This document shows positions 38,297 through 47,659 of a DNA stretch of 50,088 bases, piece after piece. A program made the translations under genes and the position numbers. The stretch is taken from positions 1-50,088 of the IMG/VR virus record IMGVR_UViG_3300025294_000254; one strand, written 5' to 3'. Origin of the DNA: a virus. Position 1 is the first letter of the stretch. Each line of letters opens with the position of its first letter. Below the pieces are notes generated by a model that saw nothing but the letters and a program-made list of their open reading frames with translations, was not told the DNA's origin and searched no databases.

Positions 38297-41200
38297 GTGT
38301 CCGAGCGCGCGGTCCTTGTTCGTATGGAGGCTGAGGTCTCCAAGTTCGTGCAGGGGATGGCTAAGGCCGAGAAGGCTACGCAACTAGCGAAGAAAGCCCA
38401 GCAGGACCTTGGAAAGGCTGCTGATGAGGTCGCGCAGAAGCAGGAGAAATCCTCTGACAAGGCGGCCCGGGAACTCGCGGACCTCGCGAAGCAACACCAA
38501 GCGGCGGCCAAGGCCGCCGGACTTCAATATGACGCTCAAGGCCGCCTTGTTGACGGCAACAGCCGGGTCCTGAGCAGCGCGCAGGCCACCGCGCACGGGC
38601 TGGACACCTTCAGCGAAGCTGTCTACAAGTCTGGATTCAAAGCTGAGCAGGCCGCGGAGGCCCAGCGACGGGCATCGGAGGAAGCCGAAGCCGCCGCGAA
38701 GAAAGCCGCAGCCGAAGCCGAAAAAACGGCCAACAGGCGCGCGGACGCCGCCAGGGAATCCGGCCAGAGCTTTCTCACATTCGGCGCAGCCTCCGTGGCC
38801 GCGCTCGGCGCCAGCACCAAAGCAGCCATGGACTGGGAATCCGCATGGGCCGGTGTCACCAAGACCGTCGACGGCACCCCGGAGCAGATGGCCGACCTTG
38901 AGTCGGAACTACGCGGCCTGGCGAAGACCTTGCCGCTGTCCCACACGGAGATCGCGGCCGTGGCCGAGGCCGCAGGCCAGCTCGGCGTGAAGCGCAAGGA
39001 CGTCGCATCCTTCACCAAGACTATGATCGACCTCGGCGAGACAACGAACCTCACCGCAGACGAAGCGGCGACAAACATCGCCCAGATCGCCAACGTCATG
39101 GGCACCGCCGGCAGCGACGTCGATAACTTCGGCGCTACCCTGGTGGCCCTCGGCAACGACGGTGCTTCCACGGAGAAGGAAATCCTGGACATGGCCCAGC
39201 GCATCGCTGGTGCCGGGAAGCTCGTCGGCGCGTCCGAATCTGACGTCCTCGCCCTGTCCAACACTCTCGCTTCCGTGGGCATCGAGGCGCAGCTGGGTGG
39301 CGGCGTCGTGTCCCGGGTGCTGCAGCGCATGTACGCGGACGTGAAGACCGGCGGCAAGGGTTTGCAGGAGCTGGCCAAGGTCTCCGGCGTGTCCTCCAAG
39401 GAATTCGCCGCGGCTTTCGAGTCTGACCCGGTTCGGGCCATGGACATGATGGTCAAGGGCCTCTCCCGGGTGAAGGACTCCGGCGGGAACGTCGTGCAGA
39501 CCATGGAGGACCTCGGCATCAAGGGTACTGAGGAAACCTCGGTGATCCTGCGTATGGCTGGCGCCGGGGACCTGCTCTCGAAATCGCTCGAACTCGGGTC
39601 GAAGTCGTGGAAGGAAAACACGGCACTCGCCGCCGAGGCGGAGAAGCGCTACGCAACAACCGAATCAAAGATCAAGGTCGCCTGGAACAACATCAAGGAC
39701 GCGGCCATTGACGCCGGCGCCGAGCTGCTGCCGGTAATCCAGACCCTCGCCGAGGGCGCGGCTGGCCTCGCTCAGGGCTTCGGCTCACTCCCCCAGCCAG
39801 TCCAGTCTCTGCTCACCGTTGCAGCTGCGGGAGCTGGCGCAGTGGCACTGGCGGCCGGCGGCTTCCTGACTCTCCTACCGAAGATCCGGGACGCGAAGGA
39901 CGCCTACGCGGCGCTGGCCCCGGCCGGATCGCGGGCCAACACGGTTTTGTCCCGGACGGGCAGGATCGCTGCCGGCGCCGCAACAGGTCTCGCGGCAATT
40001 GGTGCAGTCTCGGCCGTGGTTGCCCCGGCTCTGGACGAGATCCTGAAGCCGACCGGTGAGACCGGTGATGCGTTGCAGAAGTTCGGCGGGCAAGCCGCGC
40101 AGGGCGCCTTCGGGGCGGACACCTTGAACAAGTCCTTCCAGGACCTAGTCCAGCATCAGGAAGGCGTCTCAGACTTCCAGCAGGCCATCAACGGCATCGC
40201 CGATCCCGGGATCTGGGGAAACATCGACAACGTCCTTGTCGGTGGCATCAGGATCCTGAGCTTCGGCCTTGCCGACGTGAGCTCTACCTCGGAAGAAGCC
40301 CGCGATCGTTTCAAGGCCATGGGTCAGCAGCTTGCCACCTTGGACCCCGCCTCCGCGAACAAGGCGTTCCGGTCGATGGCGGAAAACACGGACGGCTCCC
40401 AGCAGTCCTTGGAGCGGCTGCTGGAGTTCATGCCGGAGTACCGCCGCTCCCTCGAGGAGCAGGCGAAAGCTACCCACAAGGGGACGGATAACCAGTCCCT
40501 GCTGAAGATCGCGATGGACGAAGGCGGGTCATCTGCGGAGGAGGCCGCCGGCAAGCAGGCCCTGCTGGACAAGGCCATCGAGGACACCGGCGTGTCTGTT
40601 GAGGGCTTGGTCGAGGACATGGACAAGTTCCTCGAGCAGCTGTTCCAGGCGGGCGTGCTGACGATGTCCTCCCGGGATGCGGCGGCGGCCTATCAGGATC
40701 GGCTCGATTCGGTTGCTGATGCCAAGAAGCAAATCATCGATGCGGCCGGAAAGATGGGCGCTACCCTGCTGGCCAACAAGTCCGATTTCGACCTCACCAC
40801 CGAAGCCGGCCGTCTCGCGAATGAGACTTTCCAAGGTCTCGCCCGGGACGGCATGGCCGAGGTGGAAGCGAAGGCGGCTGAGGGCGCAGGGCAGGACGTG
40901 CTGCAAGAGAAGCTCAACCACACGTACGACGACCTGATCAACGTGGCTGGGCAGTTCGGTATCACCGGAGACGCTGCGGTCAATCTGGCCAGGGAGGTTC
41001 TTGGCGTCCCGGACGGTGTGGACATCAAGACGTGGATGGATAACGCAGCCCGGGTCGAAGCGGAGAAGACGAAGGCTGCGGTCGAGGGCATCCCGTCGCA
41101 GAAGTCGGTTGATGTGTTCTTCAACAAGCATCACACCGAATTCTTTGAGGATCCGCAGGGTGCGCGCCTCGGTAATGGGCAGCAGTTCGCTGGTTTCGCC

Positions 41201-41569
41201 GGCGGCGGCGACTTGGACTCCGCACCGGGCCCGGCAGGTGTCGATTCGAAGCTGTTCTGGGGCGCCAAGGGTGAGCACGTGCTCACCGCTTCCGAGGTGG
41301 ATCTCATGGGCGGCCAGCAGGCCGTGTACAAGTTCCGCTCAGACCTGCGGTCTGGCCGGGTCACGTCCCACGCGGCCGGCGGCGAGGTCGGCGTCCGATA
41401 CCAGATGCCGGCGGCGGCTCTCGCACGGTACGCCCCGGCGCCGGCAGCGGCGCCGTCGCGGTCCTTCACCCAAGAGGTCACGTTCCACGGTGCCCCGGCG
41501 TACACGCGGGAGCAGTTCGAAGCGTTCGCTGACCAGCGACTCAACCAAGAGAACAGGAGGTTCGAGTGA
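38297..41569 (+). CDS. Tape measure protein
   Basis: 1090 aa from GTG 38297 behind GAGGAGG. A coiled-coil front (MAKAEKATQLAKKAQQDLGK, DKAARELADLAKQHQAAAKA), then a TP901-type domain (GVTKTVDGTPEQMADLESEL, GETTNLTADEAATNIAQIAN), hydrophobic helices (LTVAAAGAGAVALAAGGFLT) and a helical end. Sets tail length; about 1.1 k residues at ~0.15 nm each would predict a tail near 160 nm. Confidence 0.95.
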   Translation: MSERAVLVRMEAEVSKFVQGMAKAEKATQLAKKAQQDLGKAADEVAQKQEKSSDKAARELADLAKQHQAAAKAAGLQYDAQGRLVDGNSRVLSSAQATAHGLDTFSEAVYKSGFKAEQAAEAQRRASEEAEAAAKKAAAEAEKTANRRADAARESGQSFLTFGAASVAALGASTKAAMDWESAWAGVTKTVDGTPEQMADLESELRGLAKTLPLSHTEIAAVAEAAGQLGVKRKDVASFTKTMIDLGETTNLTADEAATNIAQIANVMGTAGSDVDNFGATLVALGNDGASTEKEILDMAQRIAGAGKLVGASESDVLALSNTLASVGIEAQLGGGVVSRVLQRMYADVKTGGKGLQELAKVSGVSSKEFAAAFESDPVRAMDMMVKGLSRVKDSGGNVVQTMEDLGIKGTEETSVILRMAGAGDLLSKSLELGSKSWKENTALAAEAEKRYATTESKIKVAWNNIKDAAIDAGAELLPVIQTLAEGAAGLAQGFGSLPQPVQSLLTVAAAGAGAVALAAGGFLTLLPKIRDAKDAYAALAPAGSRANTVLSRTGRIAAGAATGLAAIGAVSAVVAPALDEILKPTGETGDALQKFGGQAAQGAFGADTLNKSFQDLVQHQEGVSDFQQAINGIADPGIWGNIDNVLVGGIRILSFGLADVSSTSEEARDRFKAMGQQLATLDPASANKAFRSMAENTDGSQQSLERLLEFMPEYRRSLEEQAKATHKGTDNQSLLKIAMDEGGSSAEEAAGKQALLDKAIEDTGVSVEGLVEDMDKFLEQLFQAGVLTMSSRDAAAAYQDRLDSVADAKKQIIDAAGKMGATLLANKSDFDLTTEAGRLANETFQGLARDGMAEVEAKAAEGAGQDVLQEKLNHTYDDLINVAGQFGITGDAAVNLAREVLGVPDGVDIKTWMDNAARVEAEKTKAAVEGIPSQKSVDVFFNKHHTEFFEDPQGARLGNGQQFAGFAGGGDLDSAPGPAGVDSKLFWGAKGEHVLTASEVDLMGGQQAVYKFRSDLRSGRVTSHAAGGEVGVRYQMPAAALARYAPAPAAAPSRSFTQEVTFHGAPAYTREQFEAFADQRLNQENRRFE

Positions 41570-42384
41570 CTGCTGAAGGACACCTAACGGTCACGCTCAA
41601 CGGCCGCCCGTTCTATGGCTGTTTCGGCTGCGCTCCTGAATCCAACCCCCAGGGCGTCGCGATCATCCGTCGCGGCGGCCTGGACGGTTGGGACGGCACA
41701 CCGCCGGTGCGCGTACAGGCGGACGACATCCCCAACGGGCACGGGGCGTTCGACGTCCCGGCCTACTTCCAAGGCCGGGTGATGACCCTTGCGGGCTGGA
41801 TCGAGGCGCCGAACGCCCGCCAGTTCGAGCAGGCCAAATCGTGGGTGCGGTCGGCGGTTCGCCCGGACCAGAAAGCGCCCATGATCGTGGACTCATCCGG
41901 GCTGGTCCTGAGCGCGACGGTGAAGCTCGGCGGCGACGTCGTGATCCGCGACAAGGAATCCCTGCGCGAGGACCAGTGGAAGGCGGACTACGAGATCCCG
42001 CTGTTCGCCCCGGACCCACTCAAGTACGGCCAGCGCAACCAGTTCAGCATGGCCTCGGATGGGGCTTACCTGGACATCTTCCACCGTGGCGACTTCACCG
42101 CCTATCCAACGGTCGTTATCAGCGGATCCGCGGCGAACGGCTACGAGCTCCGGCACCCCGACGGCGCCGTCTACCAAGTCGACAAGCCCCTCGTAACGGG
42201 AATCTCGCACGAGGTGGACATGCGCACCGGCCTGCTGCGGGTCGGCGGCGTCGTGGACATGGTCGGCGTGACCGGCGCGTCGCTCTGGCACGTCCCGCCG
42301 GGCACTTACCACCAGATGAAGGTCCGGCCTCTCAGCGGCGGCACCGCAACCGCTGTCTGCTACGTCACTGACACCTACGCTTAG
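41566..42384 (+). CDS. Distal tail (Dit-like) protein
   Basis: 272 aa from GTG 41566. IRRGGLDGWDGTPPVRVQAD, GRVMTLAGWIEAPNARQFEQ, DSSGLVLSATVKLGGDVVIR and KADYEIPLFAPDPLKYG are typical of the phage tail Dit family in actinophages. It forms the hub between tube and tip. Confidence 0.9.
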   Translation: MTAEGHLTVTLNGRPFYGCFGCAPESNPQGVAIIRRGGLDGWDGTPPVRVQADDIPNGHGAFDVPAYFQGRVMTLAGWIEAPNARQFEQAKSWVRSAVRPDQKAPMIVDSSGLVLSATVKLGGDVVIRDKESLREDQWKADYEIPLFAPDPLKYGQRNQFSMASDGAYLDIFHRGDFTAYPTVVISGSAANGYELRHPDGAVYQVDKPLVTGISHEVDMRTGLLRVGGVVDMVGVTGASLWHVPPGTYHQMKVRPLSGGTATAVCYVTDTYA

Positions 42385-42392
42385 GAGGCCTC

Positions 42393-43514
42393 GTGCTTGA
42401 ACGCGTGTGGGCCGTTGACACCATCACCGGTGATCGACTCGGAACCCTGCCAGTTAAGGGGTTCCCCTGGGACCGGAAGCTGAACGACACGGGATCTGCA
42501 ACATGCACCCTGAACTCTGAGGCGGCAGATCGGCTGGGTGTCAATCTTCGGTCTTTGATCGGTATCCACAGGACCACCCTCGTCTACGAGGTCGAGGGAT
42601 TCGTCGTGGCGGCCGGGGTCGTGACGGACGACGATTACGACTGGGGCACCAAGGAACTCACAGTGACCATGGGCGACCTCTGGGACATCTTCGAGAAGCG
42701 CCTCGTGCTGAACCGGCCGGACACCTCCACAATGGAAATCCCGTACAGCAAACTCGACGCCACGGTCCTATCCCTGCAGGGACTGGCAAGGTGGTACATC
42801 GATGTATCAACGAACCTGCCCCCGGGCTGGGACGAATACAAGCTCCCGGTCTCGCTCCCGACCACGGTGACCGGCCCCGCCGTCGCCCGGACCATTTACG
42901 GGTACGAGCTCCGCACCCTGGCTGATGCATTGCAGGATCTGATGAACATGGCCGGCGGGCCGGACATCGTCATGATCCCCCGGTGGGCCGGTGGCGGCGG
43001 GACGGCCGGGCCCCTCGTCTGGGACATCCGCATGGCCGATACGTGGACCTACCCGCAAACGGTCGCTTTCCACCTCGGCGCCGATAAGGCAGGCGTGAGG
43101 GGCGTCCGGTACCGGCGCAGCGGCGCTCGGGTCGCTACCCGCGCTCTGGCAATGGGCGAAGGGTCCGAGCGGCGGCTGCGGCTCGGCAACGCCTTCACTA
43201 CAGACAAGACCTACCCGGCTCTTGAAGTAGTCGAGGCGAGCAAGAACGAGAAGCTTGTCGGCCGTCTCAACGCCACTGCAACAGAAACGGTTCGCGTCCG
43301 GAGCGCACCAACGCGGCAGTTCGATGTAACGACGTCGAAGAACGATACAGAAGTTGGCGGCATCCCCGCCTGGCAGATCCAGCTGGGAGCCGCGGTCAAG
43401 GTGTACAACCTCGATGATCCGTGGCTGCCGCCCGGGTGGACCAACCACCGCGTGGTGCAAATCGGCGGGGACCTCGATTCGGACGACATCAAGCTGACTT
43501 TCCAGGAGGTATGA
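42393..43514 (+). CDS. Minor tail protein (Tal-like, hub)
   Basis: 373 aa from GTG 42393, RBS AGGAGG. PVKGFPWDRKLNDTGSATCT, GIHRTTLVYEVEGFVVAAGV, LTVTMGDLWDIFEKRLVLNR is the 'siphovirus tail/ReqiPepy6-like' protein family found after Dit. It forms part of the tail tip. Confidence 0.85.
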   Translation: MLERVWAVDTITGDRLGTLPVKGFPWDRKLNDTGSATCTLNSEAADRLGVNLRSLIGIHRTTLVYEVEGFVVAAGVVTDDDYDWGTKELTVTMGDLWDIFEKRLVLNRPDTSTMEIPYSKLDATVLSLQGLARWYIDVSTNLPPGWDEYKLPVSLPTTVTGPAVARTIYGYELRTLADALQDLMNMAGGPDIVMIPRWAGGGGTAGPLVWDIRMADTWTYPQTVAFHLGADKAGVRGVRYRRSGARVATRALAMGEGSERRLRLGNAFTTDKTYPALEVVEASKNEKLVGRLNATATETVRVRSAPTRQFDVTTSKNDTEVGGIPAWQIQLGAAVKVYNLDDPWLPPGWTNHRVVQIGGDLDSDDIKLTFQEV

Positions 43515-44179
43515 CCGGCGTGGGTGCCATAGACAACCTGAACAGTGCCTCCACCCGGAGGCAGTATGCCCGTTTCCGGGCCTTGGAGACCGCCCCGGCA
43601 GCGACGAACACCGCTATCGGCCGGGACGGAATGGAAGTCTACGACGGCGGCGTAATCACCGTCATCAACGGCGGACTCGACGTCACCGGAACCGCGACAA
43701 TCAGTGGGGTCCTGAACGCTTCCGGAACCATCAACATGACCGGTGACTTCACCGCCACCGGCTCCGTGAACCTCAACGGGCCGACAGACATCGCCGGGGA
43801 CCTCGACGTAACCGGGCCCACCACCATCACCGGCACCCTCTCGGTCGAGGGCGTGACCACCCTCAAGAATGACCTGAACGTGACCACGGGAGGGAAGATC
43901 AAAGTCGGCTCTTCGATGACGCTTGACCCTAGCGTGTCATCGGGCGCAATGGTCTTCTCGAACGGCTCGCAGGTGTTCACTGATTCCGCAAGCATCCAGG
44001 TCTTCAAGGGAAGCTCGGTGTGCCAGATCGAGGACGGCGAGGCTCGGCTGCAGGCGAGCGGTGGCTACGTCAGTATTAGGAGCTCCGGAGTGTTCATCAA
44101 CGGACTAACTGCCGCTCCGGGAGGTTCGACCCCGAATGTCTACATTGACGGAATGGGCCAGCTGTACCGGATCATTTGA
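43511..44179 (+). CDS. Minor tail protein with beta-repeat region
   Basis: 222 aa from ATG 43511. Residues ~45-125 repeat G-x-x-x-V/I-x-G units (GGLDVTGTATISGVLNASGT, GDLDVTGPTTITGTLSVEG), consistent with a triple beta-helix fibre. It ends in GSTPNVYIDGMGQLYRII. Probably a fibre/tip attachment protein. The stop overlaps the convergent lipoprotein gene by 8 bases. Confidence 0.85.
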   Translation: MTGVGAIDNLNSASTRRQYARFRALETAPAATNTAIGRDGMEVYDGGVITVINGGLDVTGTATISGVLNASGTINMTGDFTATGSVNLNGPTDIAGDLDVTGPTTITGTLSVEGVTTLKNDLNVTTGGKIKVGSSMTLDPSVSSGAMVFSNGSQVFTDSASIQVFKGSSVCQIEDGEARLQASGGYVSIRSSGVFINGLTAAPGGSTPNVYIDGMGQLYRII

Positions 44180-44651
44180 CGAGGCTGGTGCTGTAGCCCG
44201 GGCAGAAGACGCGGGCGGAGTAGACGGCGATGGCCATCCCGTTGTTCACCTGAATGTCGCTACTGCCGGCGAGCTTGCCTATCTCGTCGTAACTCTTCCC
44301 TTGGGCGAACAGGCCGCAGGAGATCTCGGCGCCCTTCAATAGGTCCTCGTCGGAAGGGATTACGCCATCGCGCCACGCGTTGTTGGCCTTCTTGACACTG
44401 GCGAGGTACCTCGCCCGGGCGCTGCCGTCTTGGAAGTCAGCTGCAAGCGACGGAGATGCGGTCGGCGTCGCGGAAGGTGCAGCGAACAGCGGAGCGACCC
44501 GAGTTGCCGAGCCCGCTGACTCGCTTGCCTGTGCGCTTGCCGAGTCGGTCGGCGTCCCTGCCGGCGACGACGCGGGATCGGCCGCAGGTGCTGAGCACGC
44601 GGTGAGACCAACCGCAGCAGCGAAAAGAATTGTTCCCCAGTATTTCCCCAT
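44172..44651 (-). CDS. DUF732-like lipoprotein on the opposite strand (moron)
   Basis: 159 aa. A lipoprotein signal (LFAAAVGLTAC, Cys19), Ser/Ala/Pro-rich linker to ~65, then ARYLASVKKANNAWRDGVIP, EDLLKGAEISCGLFAQGKSY, which matches DUF732 in actinobacterial secreted proteins, with two Cys. Leftward inside the tail-gene run. Likely lysogenic conversion: expressed from the prophage and placed on the cell surface. Confidence 0.85.
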   Translation of the reverse strand: MGKYWGTILFAAAVGLTACSAPAADPASSPAGTPTDSASAQASESAGSATRVAPLFAAPSATPTASPSLAADFQDGSARARYLASVKKANNAWRDGVIPSDEDLLKGAEISCGLFAQGKSYDEIGKLAGSSDIQVNNGMAIAVYSARVFCPGYSTSLVK

Positions 44652-44703
44652 GCCCTGAATTCTAGCGGTGGCAAGCGGAGATTAATACACCTTGGAGGCC
44701 GCC

Positions 44704-44874
44704 TTGAGCGACGACGTCGAACTCAGTCATCAGTCCATCCACGCCGAGTACCGGCAAGCGCTCATGGAAGCACAGTGGGCCTTGGCGAAGGCGAACGCCC
44801 GCATCAAAGTCCTGGAACGCCAGATCTCCGAGAACACGCAGTGCGAATTCGCCGAAGCACCGTCCGAAACCTAA
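44704..44874 (+). CDS. Small coiled-coil protein
   Basis: 56 aa from TTG 44704 behind GGAGG (44694-44698); a TTG at 44692 would put the ribosome site in the gene. SHQSIHAEYRQALMEAQWAL, AKANARIKVLERQISEN: one coiled-coil helix, then TQCEFAEAPSET. Possibly a fibre-assembly helper; unknown. Confidence 0.6.
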   Translation: MSDDVELSHQSIHAEYRQALMEAQWALAKANARIKVLERQISENTQCEFAEAPSET

Positions 44875-44894
44875 CCAACTTCTCACTCTTCCCA

Positions 44895-44917
44895 AGCCCC
44901 TCCATAGGGGCTTTTTT
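44895..44917 (+). terminator. Intrinsic terminator
   Basis: agcccc-tccata-ggggct with TTTTTT and CATGCCC. Same layout as at 4962, 8101, 9898 and 24425. Here the small gene upstream ends at 44874, so the stop is not in the loop. Confidence 0.8.
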
Positions 44918-44937
44918 CATGCCCTCAGGAGGACTCT

Positions 44938-45408
44938 TTGCCTACCGTTACCGGCACGCTGACCGACATCAACATGGGTCACCTCGTGGGAAAGTCACCC
45001 CAGCTGGTGTTCACCCTGAACGCTCCGAACAGCGGTGGCTCGGCGCTGTACCCGACCGAGCCCGTCAGGGTGACGCCGGCGTCCGATGGCACGTTCAGCG
45101 TGACCCTGGCCGCGACCACCGAGATGAACGACGACGGCGCCTACTACACGCTTTCGGCCCGCTGGCTCAATTCGGTCGGCGAAACCCCGAACCGTGCTGA
45201 CTGGGACGGCTGGGAATTGCAGGTCCCCTCGAGCGGCGGGTCCGTGTCCGGGCTGTGGGGCCGCCCGCCAACCAACCCCCGCATGGTCTACGTCTCCCTG
45301 ACCGAGCCGGTGAACCCTAGGCCGTTCCTGCTCTGGCTGAAAAACAACCCGAACGACGACAACGACCCCGCCAACACGTGGGACCTGTCTGAATGGAGCA
45401 ACGTCTAA
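44938..45408 (+). CDS. Tail protein preceding the large fibre
   Basis: 156 aa from TTG 44938, RBS AGGAGG. TVTGTLTDINMGHLVGKSPQ, LVFTLNAPNSGGSALYPTEP, YYTLSARWLNSVGETPNRAD: a beta-sandwich-like minor tail protein. The stop (TAATG) overlaps the start of the next gene. Confidence 0.8.
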   Translation: MPTVTGTLTDINMGHLVGKSPQLVFTLNAPNSGGSALYPTEPVRVTPASDGTFSVTLAATTEMNDDGAYYTLSARWLNSVGETPNRADWDGWELQVPSSGGSVSGLWGRPPTNPRMVYVSLTEPVNPRPFLLWLKNNPNDDNDPANTWDLSEWSNV

Positions 45409-47531
45409 TGGCATTCGCATGGGTTCACCTGGCCAACCTCCGCGGCGGCACGGGCCCGGCCGGCCCTCCCGGCGACGGCGGGTACAAGGGGACGCTGTCC
45501 ACCGGAGCTGACCTGAACAGCTTCTACGGGCTCAGCTTCGATGGCTACTACGCGGTCACCACCGACACCATCGCAGCATCCCTGCTGAACGCCCCGCCGA
45601 ACGCGAAGGCCGGCACGTTCCACGTCTTCAAAGTCGGCTCCACCGCCTCGAACCAGCTGTACATCGAGTACGGCGCCACGGGCCGCATGTTCGTCTCGGC
45701 GGCGACGTCGACGGGCCGGTCCCGGCCGTGGGTGGACGTGGCCGCGAACATGGACAACGGGATCTTCCCGGCCACCACGTACGCAACCTTCGATGACGTC
45801 AACGTGTCCTGCCGTCACTCGGTGTGGTCGGGGTCAGCGGCGACGACGTACGGAGCCCCGACCGCGAACACCGGCACCATCACCACGGTGATCTTTGGCA
45901 CGGCGGCGTGGCAGGAGTGGCGGACGACGTCGGCGAGCGCCCCGGGCCCGCAGACGTGGGTGCGCGGCAAGGGCACCACCGGGTGGGGCGCTTGGTACTC
46001 CACCTCGATCCCCCTGGACCCTGCCCTGTCGCCTACTCCGGCCGGTAACCGCATGGCGCCGATCTCGGTTACCCGAGGCTGGGGCGGCGGCACGACCACC
46101 GGTTCCGGGTTCGCGAAGGGCCTTGTGACGCTGCCGCCGAAGGCGCGGCGTGCCCGCATCGTGGTCCGGAACATCAACCCGCGCTTCACGGTGGCGGACT
46201 CCCCCGCCGCGACCCTGTCCACGGTTTCGATCGGTCTCTCCTCCGGGGTGCTGAACAGCTCCCAGTCCGGGGTGGTCACGGTCGACACCGGGGCCAGCAC
46301 CGGCACCAGCGGTTACTTCTCGCCGTGGTTCGACGCCGCGACCTTCGCAGGCAAGGACGTCATTGTCGGCCTTGACTGGTCCTCGGCCGGCACCGTGCAG
46401 ACGAACATCGGGGCGGGGTGGACGGGCTCCGGCACCGGCGCTACCTCGACCGGGGCGACCGGCACCGCGACCGGTTACCTGCCCTTCCACATCTACGTGG
46501 AGGTGGAGATCCCGGCCAGCGTGCCGGTGATCGCGGCGTGGGGCGACTCGATCAGTTCCGGCGTCGCCGCGACCCGGCCCGTGTACGATTCCTGGCTCAG
46601 CCAGCTCTGCCGCGGCCTCGGCGCCGCGGCCGTTCACTTCACCCACTCGGGCGACACCATGAACGGCTGGGACTCGGTCAACGCACGCTGGAAGGAGTAC
46701 GGCCCCCGGTATCAGGCTGCCGACGTCGTGATCTGCGCGATGGGTTCCAACGATGTCTTCGGCGGGGCGACCCTGTCCGACATGCAATCCCGGCTCGGGA
46801 TCGCCCTGCCGTCCCTGCGGCGCTTCGTGTCGCCGAACGTCGTGGCCGCGACGATCCTGCCCCGCGACAGCGTGACCGGGGCGATGGAGGATGTCCGCCG
46901 CGCCTATAACCTGTGGCTTCCGTTCGCGGACGTGCGGCAGGTGCTGCCGTTCTCGGCGACGGCGTCAGCTGATGACGAGACGATCATCTCCGGCTACAAC
47001 TCGGACGGCATACACCTGAACACCTCCGGGTATCTGGCCCTCGCCGGGGCGGTCCCGCACAGCCTGGTCACGTTCCCGGTCACGGTGGACAACAGCATCG
47101 GCCGGCGGGCGTTCGTCTGGGACGAGGCCAACAACCGGCTTCAGATGGTCTACGGCGACACCGGCGCCCGGGACATCACCGGGGACTTCGACCCTTCCGG
47201 CTCAGGCGGGCTGTGCGTGCTTTCCCGCAGCGGGAACACGGTCAGCCTGACCCTGTCCGGGCGCACGCTCAATGCGGCTTCCGGCAACTACACCGTTCCT
47301 GCCGGGTTCCGGCCGGACACGACCCGCACGATTGCCGGGATCTTCTACCCGTCCGTCACGAATAACCGGATGGTCGTGTCGGCCTCGACGGCGGCGACGC
47401 CCGGGCAGGTTCTGCTGTTCGGGGTTACCGCCGGAACGGCCTACTCGTTCAGTGTGTCCTGGCGGACGGCCGACGCGTGGCCGAGCGCGCTGCCGGGCGC
47501 TCCTCTGGGCACGACAGGCATCTCAGCCTAG
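45408..47531 (+). CDS. Tail fibre/spike with SGNH/GDSL esterase domain
   Basis: 707 aa from ATG 45408. A short collagen-like GTGPAGPPGDGG lead (~15-26) is followed by a beta-rich stalk. From ~370, IAAWGDSISSGVAATR (Ser in GDS at ~381), VVICAMGSNDVFGG (block III GxND at ~445), SDGIHLNTSGYLALAG (Asp/His at ~533/536) form an SGNH hydrolase. The C-terminal ~150 residues look like a beta-sandwich (head binding or receptor binding). It probably deacetylates or cleaves surface glycan ester groups during adsorption. Confidence 0.9.
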   Translation: MAFAWVHLANLRGGTGPAGPPGDGGYKGTLSTGADLNSFYGLSFDGYYAVTTDTIAASLLNAPPNAKAGTFHVFKVGSTASNQLYIEYGATGRMFVSAATSTGRSRPWVDVAANMDNGIFPATTYATFDDVNVSCRHSVWSGSAATTYGAPTANTGTITTVIFGTAAWQEWRTTSASAPGPQTWVRGKGTTGWGAWYSTSIPLDPALSPTPAGNRMAPISVTRGWGGGTTTGSGFAKGLVTLPPKARRARIVVRNINPRFTVADSPAATLSTVSIGLSSGVLNSSQSGVVTVDTGASTGTSGYFSPWFDAATFAGKDVIVGLDWSSAGTVQTNIGAGWTGSGTGATSTGATGTATGYLPFHIYVEVEIPASVPVIAAWGDSISSGVAATRPVYDSWLSQLCRGLGAAAVHFTHSGDTMNGWDSVNARWKEYGPRYQAADVVICAMGSNDVFGGATLSDMQSRLGIALPSLRRFVSPNVVAATILPRDSVTGAMEDVRRAYNLWLPFADVRQVLPFSATASADDETIISGYNSDGIHLNTSGYLALAGAVPHSLVTFPVTVDNSIGRRAFVWDEANNRLQMVYGDTGARDITGDFDPSGSGGLCVLSRSGNTVSLTLSGRTLNAASGNYTVPAGFRPDTTRTIAGIFYPSVTNNRMVVSASTAATPGQVLLFGVTAGTAYSFSVSWRTADAWPSALPGAPLGTTGISA

Positions 47532-47555
47532 CAACGCATGAGCGGGCGGCCCGTT

Positions 47556-47575
47556 CCTCCGTGTGGGGACGGAGG
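47556..47575. terminator. Hairpin between tail and lysis genes
   Basis: cctccgt-gtgggg-acggagg (7 bp stem) about 25 bases after the fibre stop; no U-run follows. A second small stem ccccgacgctgggg is further right, then ATTTT at 47632. Possible weak termination between late structural and lysis genes. Confidence 0.4.
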
Positions 47576-47659
47576 CCCCTCCGGCTGGCACCGACCAACC
47601 AAACTACTTTCACGCCCCGACGCTGGGGCTACATTTTCGCGCCCGGAAGGGGATAGCCG

